From the NCBI GenBank assembly GCA_036365145.1, contig JAEOAD010000024.1, positions 10,448,501 to 10,512,500 on the forward strand: DNA of 64,000 bases, given 5' to 3'. Below the pieces are notes generated by a model. The model ran no database searches. It was not told the DNA's origin and worked only from the letters and a program-made list of their open reading frames with translations. Numbering within the stretch: position 1 is the first letter of the stretch; each line of letters begins with the position of its first letter. The stretch is from Orientallactaga sibirica (Eukaryota > Chordata > Mammalia > Rodentia > Dipodidae). The position numbers and the translations under genes are program-made. Below are positions 57,533 through 64,000 of this stretch, in pieces.

Positions 57533-57838
57533 CAATGCAGGCCTGGTGTGACAATAGCTACAGTCCCATGCTCATGAGAAACCTGGTACGAGATGATCTG
57601 TCTGAAGACAGGCTGGCATTGGTCACAAAAAGGGACCATCCCATACAATGATTGGCCAGCCAAGCCCCTTAAAACCCACCTGCACTTCCTCAATAAACAA
57701 GCTTGCAGCAGCTTGCCCTCTGCTGCTTCCACCCAACTCCCGGAGTCTGTGTTGTGATTCCGCGCCTCTCACCCCCAACCCGGCAGAGACCCTCCCGTCC
57801 CTCCTGGGCTGGCCCTAGAGGGTACCCCAACACAATGC
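57533..57838 (+). mobile_element. Class II-type ERV solo LTR, sense, with 6-bp TSD
   Basis: LTR about 57539–57832: U3 with 'ccaatcattg'-like complement, 'tcaataaacaag' polyadenylation signal (about 57691–57702), a CpG-bearing U5, ending 'accccaaca'. Flanking 'caatgc' at 57533–57538 and 57833–57838 is an exact 6-bp duplication. The first bases read AG rather than TG, presumably mutated. Confidence 0.8.
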
Positions 57839-58075
57839 CATCTCAATCTCATTAAATGTAATATAAACTCTCAGAAGTCAGAGGAAAAAGCTGTCTCTGT
57901 CCATCACTATACCTTTACACATGTCCCATACTTGAAGAATTTTATTGTTGGTATAATTTTATTACTAAGGGAATGGTCCAATTTTATTCTTATTCATTTT
58001 TTTAGTTAGCATACAAAACAATAGACTTTTCAAATATATTTGTCATAACATTTCATTTGTTTACTTGCATGTGTG
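57839..58075. other. AT-rich DNA
   Basis: Nothing recognised. Confidence 0.4.
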
Positions 58076-58412
58076 TGTGCTATATGTGTGTGTGTGTTTG
58101 TGTTAATATGTGTGAAAGTGCATGTATAGGTGCATATACATGTGTGTGTGTCCACATGCCTGTGAAGGTCAGAGGTTGACTTTTTTCTCAATTGCTGCTT
58201 TCCTTCTTCTTTGAGACAGGGTCTCTTACTGAACCTGTAGCCAACCAATTTTTTAAACTACTTAGGCAGCAAGCCATAGGGATCCCCCTGTTTCAGATTC
58301 TCCAGTGCTGGGATTTCAGGTGCACAGCAGAGCATTACATGGCTGCTGGGATCTGAATCAGGTCCTCAGGCTTGTAAAACAACCCTTAACAACTGAGCCA
58401 TCTCCACAGATC
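58076..58412 (-). mobile_element. B4 SINE, antisense
   Basis: TG-rich tail at left, 'gaaggtcagaggttgac', 'tttgagacagggtctctta', 'tgctgggatttcaggtgcac', and tRNA-like 'aactgagccatctccacag' at the right end: the full B4/RSINE1 order. Confidence 0.88.
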
Positions 58413-60000
58413 CTACACTTAGTTCTAATATGTCTCCTTCCTCCACTGCTCTGCCACATCTGCCCAGCCACTTCTTCCTGGAAACCCTACTATACCTAAG
58501 TTGCTTTCATGGTGAGGGGAGCTTAAGTGAGCATATGCAGGCAGGAAATAGGTCTGGAGGCTGTTGACACAGGGAAATGGGAATATACAGTCAGAAAGCA
58601 AACTGACCAACAAAGTTACATACGTCCAACACATAATGACACAGAATAAACATTTTCATTGTAAAAAAAGGAATAACAAGGAGAGACTAGACAAATGCAA
58701 ACAATAACCAGCAGGTAAACATCAAACGTCTGCACTTCAACTTCAACCTCCATAACCAGTGATGAAAGTCTGGATTTCCAATTCTACTTCCCAGCCCCCA
58801 CAAACATCCAGAGCCAACAGCACTCCATGGTAGCCATTGCTTTGTTCTGGTATATCCAAAACTTTTCTGTTTCTGCATTGCAAACTAAGTCCTTCTACAT
58901 GGCTTCATAAAACGGCCTTATTTTGTCTCCATATAGGGATGTCTAACCTGCTTCACATTTCAGTATCTTAGCAGCCGCTCCTGGAACTGGTTCTCTTCAT
59001 AGAATGGCCTTACTTGACCTCTCCACAGTGACCTCACCGTGCTTAACTCTGCCACTTATGTGGTTCCCTTCTTGACTCACTTCCCTGAATTTTTCATGCT
59101 TTCAAAACCATCATCAAGTTAGCAGAGGAATAACCAATTTTGTAAATCCAGAGCGGGCAGGTAAACCTTGACCTTGAAGAAGAGCACTTGCCTTCAGAAT
59201 TCTTCCTTCAAGTCACCTCTTTTAAAAAGAATTTGTATTCTTATTTATTTGTGCCTTTGATGGGTGGATTTCACCCTTGGGCATTTTTTCCACTTTCCCA
59301 ATGCAAAGCAGTTGACCCACTTCTAATGGTAATCTGCTAAACAATGCAGCTTCAGTAACCTAAAACCAGTCCCTATGACAGTAACTTTAAACTAGCTTGA
59401 ATTTTTCCTGTAATAAGTCATACATTTTTATTAATAATTTTCTGTTATATATCTACTTCCAAGCACACCAGTCCATTACTTTAATTTTTTTTTTTCTTTG
59501 ATCAGATTCTTAGGAGCTCAGCAGTATGCAACCAGCCTTTCCACCAGTACCCAAGTTCCAACAATGTTCTCTGCTTCCCGTTTGAAAGTTCATAATCCAA
59601 GCCTTTGCAGTCCACAATTCTCTCTGCATTTGGCATTTTCAAACTCTCATAAGAATAGCCCATAAAGCTTTGTTTATCACATTGTGAGGCTTCTTCTGTC
59701 CCAAGTACTATGGGATTATAGACATTGTATCTACTGCATACTTGAAAGAATCCAGAAAGCCAGAATAAAACCCCTAAACCATACCCAGCTGGCTACTGTA
59801 AGAGTTTATGGTTAAAGAGTTTTGCAGAGAAAAAAAAAAAAAAAGTGTCATGTCTTTTGGAACTGACCTTATAAGGAATGCTCATAAATTGAGTTTTAAC
59901 CTTATATAAGCTTTCTTTTGCTGACTTAATAAATTAGCACTAATTTAACAATAATTAACTATTGTTTTATTACTGATCTGGAAACTAGAAGTGTGAAATC
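58413..60000. other. Long interspersed-repeat-like region of unknown family
   Basis: No gene. The texture (58600–59900; short C-rich words and 'ggaactgaccttataaggaatgctc') reminds me of a long rodent ERV/RMER-type repeat, but I cannot assign it or its strand. Confidence 0.35.
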
Positions 60001-60026
60001 AGTTTCCTAGGCCAAAGTATAGGTGT

Positions 60027-60128
60027 CTAAGCCAGGCGTGGTGGTGCATACCTTTAATCCCAGCCCTTGGGAGGCAGAGGTAGGAATATCTGTGAGATCA
60101 AGGCCATCCTGAGAAGGCGTCTGCAAAG
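60027..60128 (+). mobile_element. B1 SINE, sense, 3'-truncated
   Basis: 'agccaggcgtggtggtgcat' to 'aaggccatcctgagaagg'; the B1 3' third is missing. Confidence 0.9.
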
Positions 60129-60169
60129 ATGATCCTTTCTGGAGGCTCTGAAGAGTCTCAATTTTCTTG

Positions 60170-60395
60170 CCACTTTTGGTTCCTAGTATCTGTGTGTGTT
60201 CATTTGTATGTGATAAGTGTGTATGCAGGTACATGTGGATGCCAGAGGGTAACCTCAAATATTGTTCCTCTCAAATACTGTCCATCGTTTTTTTTCATTT
60301 TTTTTGAGACAGGTTCTCTCATTGATCTGAAGCTTTCCCTTTTGCCATACAAAGTGTCATTCATAGGTTCTGGACCTTAAACTACAGATATTTAT
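60170..60395 (-). mobile_element. B4-like SINE, antisense
   Basis: 'tgtgtgtgttcatttgtatg', 'ggatgccagagggtaacctc', 'tttttgagacaggttctctc'. Confidence 0.6.
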
Positions 60396-62257
60396 TGGCG
60401 ACCATGGTTCAGTTTACACATGTACTCAGGTTTGTGTTAGTGGTGATGAGCCAATCTCCAATTTTAGTCAGATGAGCTTCCAGGGATCAAATTTGCCTCA
60501 CGTGCACTGCTGCCCACTATGGGCAAGATGCCCAGTTCCTGCTCCCAACTATCAGATGAATAACCAGTAGAACATATAAGTATGCATAGATGCCAAAAGG
60601 TATGGTCTAACACAAAAATGTTAGGGGAAAATGTTGGTCCTGATCACGATGAAAAGAGAAACTCAGTGATTCTGTTTTATTGTTTTCTAAGGAAGATGTG
60701 CCTGGGGCAAGGAACTAAATGTAACAGTTTAAAGTAAGATGAACAAGGAAATTAGAAAAGGCAATAGGACTGAGGTAAGCATATAAATATTTTCCTGATA
60801 TAGTGTGTAGTTGGGACATAATTTACATTTTGGAACATGATAGTAAAACATTAATTAGGTATATCTTGCTAATCTCTCCATATTTGCTGCCTAAAATAGC
60901 TTAGACCCATCAATTAGTTTCATGGACTAGAAAACAAAAACAGAATGTTTCATATAATGAGATGAGGTTTCAACATTGCATACCATGTTTAACTCTGATG
61001 GTCAATTATTCCTAGTAACTGCCACGATATGTGATTTTGTAAAGATAAATTGCATTTTAAAAGTAGCCTTCACTTGCTAAATTTAATTAAGATTTATTTT
61101 TTATTAAAGATAAGAAATTATAGAAGAACAAAGACGTCCACTGAGTTTATTGCTCTGTTCCAAGGAAATAAAACATGTTAATTAAGTCATCCTTTCTGGG
61201 TTGTCAGTACAAGAGGCCACTTTACCTTACCAATGCTAGTTCAGAAATATTTCTTCCCATTCAAACCCAGTGTTTTCTAGGTACTTAAAATATATATTTT
61301 CTTTAAATTTTATTTTACTTATATTTCAATGAAAATAAAAAAAATAGCAGTTCATCATTTGGCAAACTAAAATTTAAAACTTAAATGAAATTTTAGCCTT
61401 TAAATATATCTTGCAAATTATACTTTAATAGGTATTACACTTTTGCTCTATCTCGTAAAATGTAAAGGTCATGAAAAAATATTACTGAAAGCAAAGATAA
61501 ATCAGTAAAATATGTCAATAGTAAAAACATGTTTAACTGTTATACAACAGCTATTATGAGACTTAGGTATAAAGATGTCTATAAATGCTACACTGGTTTA
61601 TAGTATTTCAAAATGACAAAAATGTATACAGGAAACCAATGCATTATATTTATAATAATTATCAAAACTTTAATGAAAGAAATCAAAATTGTAGATCTGT
61701 TAAAATCAAGAAGCTTTGATTCTCACAAAAATGTAGTAGGAATTCTTACCTTAGGTATTATTTCCAGTGTCAAAAAGTCTCTTTTTTTTAGATTATTAAT
61801 ATATTTTTTCTCAAATCTTTAAATGTATAGTTTGTCTTGTCTTTTTCTTTTAGTTTTCTCAACCACATCACATTGAATTCCCAAGGATGACTGTTATAAG
61901 ACTATTTTTTTGCTGTTGTCACAGCTTTCATTGTCATTTTCATCAGTGATAAGAGATGTTTCTTCAGGAGATATATCTTAAAGAAATGTCCCAATACATA
62001 GAAGCAGATATCTATGAAGTTTGAGAAATACTGCCCAATAGATCTCCATTTTAAATCATTTACAATGCCATGGTCACATGCAGGAATTTCTCAAAAAAAA
62101 AAAAATAAATCCAAGGTTACTATAATTAATCCACAATGTCGAAAATGACTTTCCCCTGGAATAGTTTGTCTTACCATTTTATACGTATATCACAGAACAC
62201 TTTACAAGGATTTTACTTTAGAAATTTGTTGTAACTTTCCCACCATATGGCACATTA
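60396..62257. other. AT-rich unique-looking DNA
   Basis: About 1.9 kb without a recognised gene or repeat. Confidence 0.5.
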
Positions 62258-62520
62258 ATGAATTTCCTGACCCTCCAAAAACTTAATTACATCTACCAGA
62301 TGCATGCCTTTGGTGGCCAGACTGGATTTGGAAAAGTGCTGGTGAGTCCAGACTGCAATCCTCGTTGCTGTGCGTGCCATGTGCCCCCATGGCTGCTTTC
62401 CTGCTTATATTCACACCACCCAAGACCCTGTCCCGGAATACTGGAGAAAGAAGCGAGTTGCTTTGATAATATTCTTCTCTCCAAATTATATATAGCATTT
62501 TGCTAACTGTCTTCTAGGTT
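62258..62520. other. GC-richer unique patch of unknown function
   Basis: Stands out from AT-rich flanks and is not an obvious repeat. Contains a 'ctaccag' followed 42 bases later by 'gtgagtcc', splice-site-like on plus. No known protein recognised. Confidence 0.3.
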
Positions 62521-62807
62521 TGAAGGTGAAAACACAAATTATTAATAACTGTCAGACATGCTGTTTGCTCTGAAATTGGTCACGTAAGAGCCAGATATAG
62601 CACACTTAAAACAAGGGACACAAATATCACATATACATTTTAATTTCATTCCTAATATGAAAGCAAATAAACACATTATAGTACTGCCAAACAATACATT
62701 ACCATGAAATTATAATTATTGTATAAAAACTATATAAAGTAAAAATTCACAATAGTATTCAATCTCCATAGATCAGATCACAAGAGAAAATGTTAAACAA
62801 AAATAAT
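62521..62807. other. AT-rich DNA
   Basis: Nothing recognised. Confidence 0.45.
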
Positions 62808-62997
62808 TGGAGAGATGGCTTAGCAGTTAAGCCAGCAGAGTCAAAGGACCTAGGTTTGATTCCCCAGTACCCACTTAGAGCATCATTCACAAGGTGGCAC
62901 ATGAGTCTGGAGTTCCTTTGCAGTAGGTAGAGGCCCTGGCATGCCCATTCTCTCTATATGCCTCTTTCTCTCTCAAATAAATAAATAAATGAAAGGA
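62808..62997 (+). mobile_element. B2-like SINE, sense
   Basis: 'ttggagagatggcttagcag' start, short internal deletion after 'gttaag', (AAAT)n tail. Confidence 0.92.
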
Positions 62998-63174
62998 TCA
63001 AAATTTTACATAACACAATATGCTTTTGTTTTTAAAAATGGAAATGGCACCTTATGAATGATAGGGAAAATTCTTTTGAAAATGTGTATTATTCTTTAAA
63101 ATAAATTAAATTCATATTGACCTATTTTTTTTTATTCTAGTTGCCCAGATGAGTAGGTTCTTAAACATGTGCAG

Positions 63175-63207
<33 letters not shown>

Positions 63208-63728
63208 ATGTTTGTAAAATAAAAAAAAAAAATTATCTTTTAAAAAGTAGTTTTCTGATGTATATTGCAGTTTCTAAACTCCATACATTTTCCCTACTTG
63301 GCAGATATATGTAAGTGACAATGGAAATAAACATTACTTTCATTTATAAAGAAAAACACATGGTTTCAAGAGTTTAGAATACATAATCTTCAAGAAAGTG
63401 TCAATCAATTTTCTCCTTATGTAAAAAGAGACCATAAATTGGGTAGTCTCAAAAGAGATTTTTAATTAAAACATTGGAGTATTCAAGAAAGTCCTTAGAG
63501 AAAAAAAGTTTACCATCCTGAAAGGCAATGTCTAAAAGGTTTCTTGTGTATAAATTTAAAACACTGAGAACAGTTAAAATGGGTAAGTGATTTATAGACT
63601 GAGAAGAGTAGACATATGCACACAAGATCACTGCAAATATCTTCAGGCTCCTATCTTTCAACAGCTTCAAAGCTTTATCAAAAAGAGGGAAAACAGCTTA
63701 AAAGCTAAAGCATTAAAATTAAATATTA
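62998..63728. other. AT-rich DNA with a (CT)n run
   Basis: Includes (CT)n at about 63173–63201; nothing else recognised. Confidence 0.5.
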
Positions 63729-63880
63729 AGCTAGTCTTGGTGGCTCATGCCTTTAAATCCAGCACTCAGGAGGCAGAGGTAGGAGGATCACTACAAATTT
63801 AAGGCCAGCCTGAGGCTATACAGTAAATTCCAGGTCAGCCTGAGCTACAGTGAGACCCTACCTGAAAAAGCCAAATACAT
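63729..63880 (+). mobile_element. B1 SINE, sense
   Basis: 'agctagtcttggtggctcat' to 'gtgagaccctacctgaaaaa'. Confidence 0.92.
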
Positions 63881-63923
63881 ATACATACATATAAATGTTC
63901 ACACACACACGTATATGTATGTA

Positions 63924-63954
<31 letters not shown>
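63881..63954. repeat. ATAC/CA/GTAT/TA compound microsatellite
   Basis: Compound simple repeat growing from the B1 tail. Confidence 0.92.
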
Positions 63955-64000
63955 GGCAATCCACAGATATACATGGCCATGAAAATGCCTTTGTTCTTGC

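Overview
This window is mammalian, and specifically rodent, nuclear DNA. It is AT-rich, CpG-poor and packed with interspersed repeats. The short interspersed elements (SINEs) are rodent B1 (7SL-derived), B4-like and ID–B1 composite copies. There are also many copies of a tRNA-derived, B2-like SINE that starts 'ggctggagagatggct' and has a CT-rich, AATAAA-bearing tail. This particular mix, together with the B1 diagnostic text, is what I associate with jerboas (Dipodoidea, e.g. Jaculus). That species call comes from memory of the repeats and is an inference.

I found no supportable cellular protein-coding gene, tRNA, rRNA, snRNA, CRISPR array or bacterial-type feature. Nearly every open frame is short. 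The recognisable ones are decayed LINE-1 (L1) ORF1/ORF2 or an endogenous retrovirus (ERV) env remnant; the rest look like chance frames in repeats. The window reads as an intergenic or deep intronic repeat desert.

Layout. 1–1305: an L1 with an inverted 5' part. 2.2–4.2 kb: a retroviral-type LTR and an old DNA-transposon-like repeat. 5–8.4 kb: a SINE cluster. 8.4–9.9 kb: a MaLR-like LTR with possible internal sequence. 10–22 kb: AT-rich DNA with scattered SINEs, MaLR LTRs, an L1 ORF1-region fragment and microsatellites. 23.28–31.48 kb: the main structure, a full-length antisense L1 (ORF1, ORF2, tandem-repeat 5'UTR) bounded by a 15-bp target-site duplication (TSD). It carries a nested second L1 tail that appears to include a 3' transduction. 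31.5–34.3 kb: largely unique DNA. 34.86–36.11 kb: an L1 3'UTR insertion with a perfect 17-bp TSD. 36.5–42 kb: several LTRs, including a gammaretrovirus-like ERV 3' end that terminates in poly(A) like a reverse-transcribed mRNA. 43–56 kb: L1 3' ends, two 413-bp LTRs of one family, L2/MIR relics and SINEs. 57.5–64 kb: a class II-type LTR, B4/B1 SINEs and an AT-rich end.

The most interesting signals are evolutionary: the L1 nested insertion with candidate transduction, the tandem L1 5'UTR, the apparently L1-mobilised ERV transcript, and CTCF-like motifs carried by a longer subfamily of the B2-like SINE. No new multi-gene system is visible.
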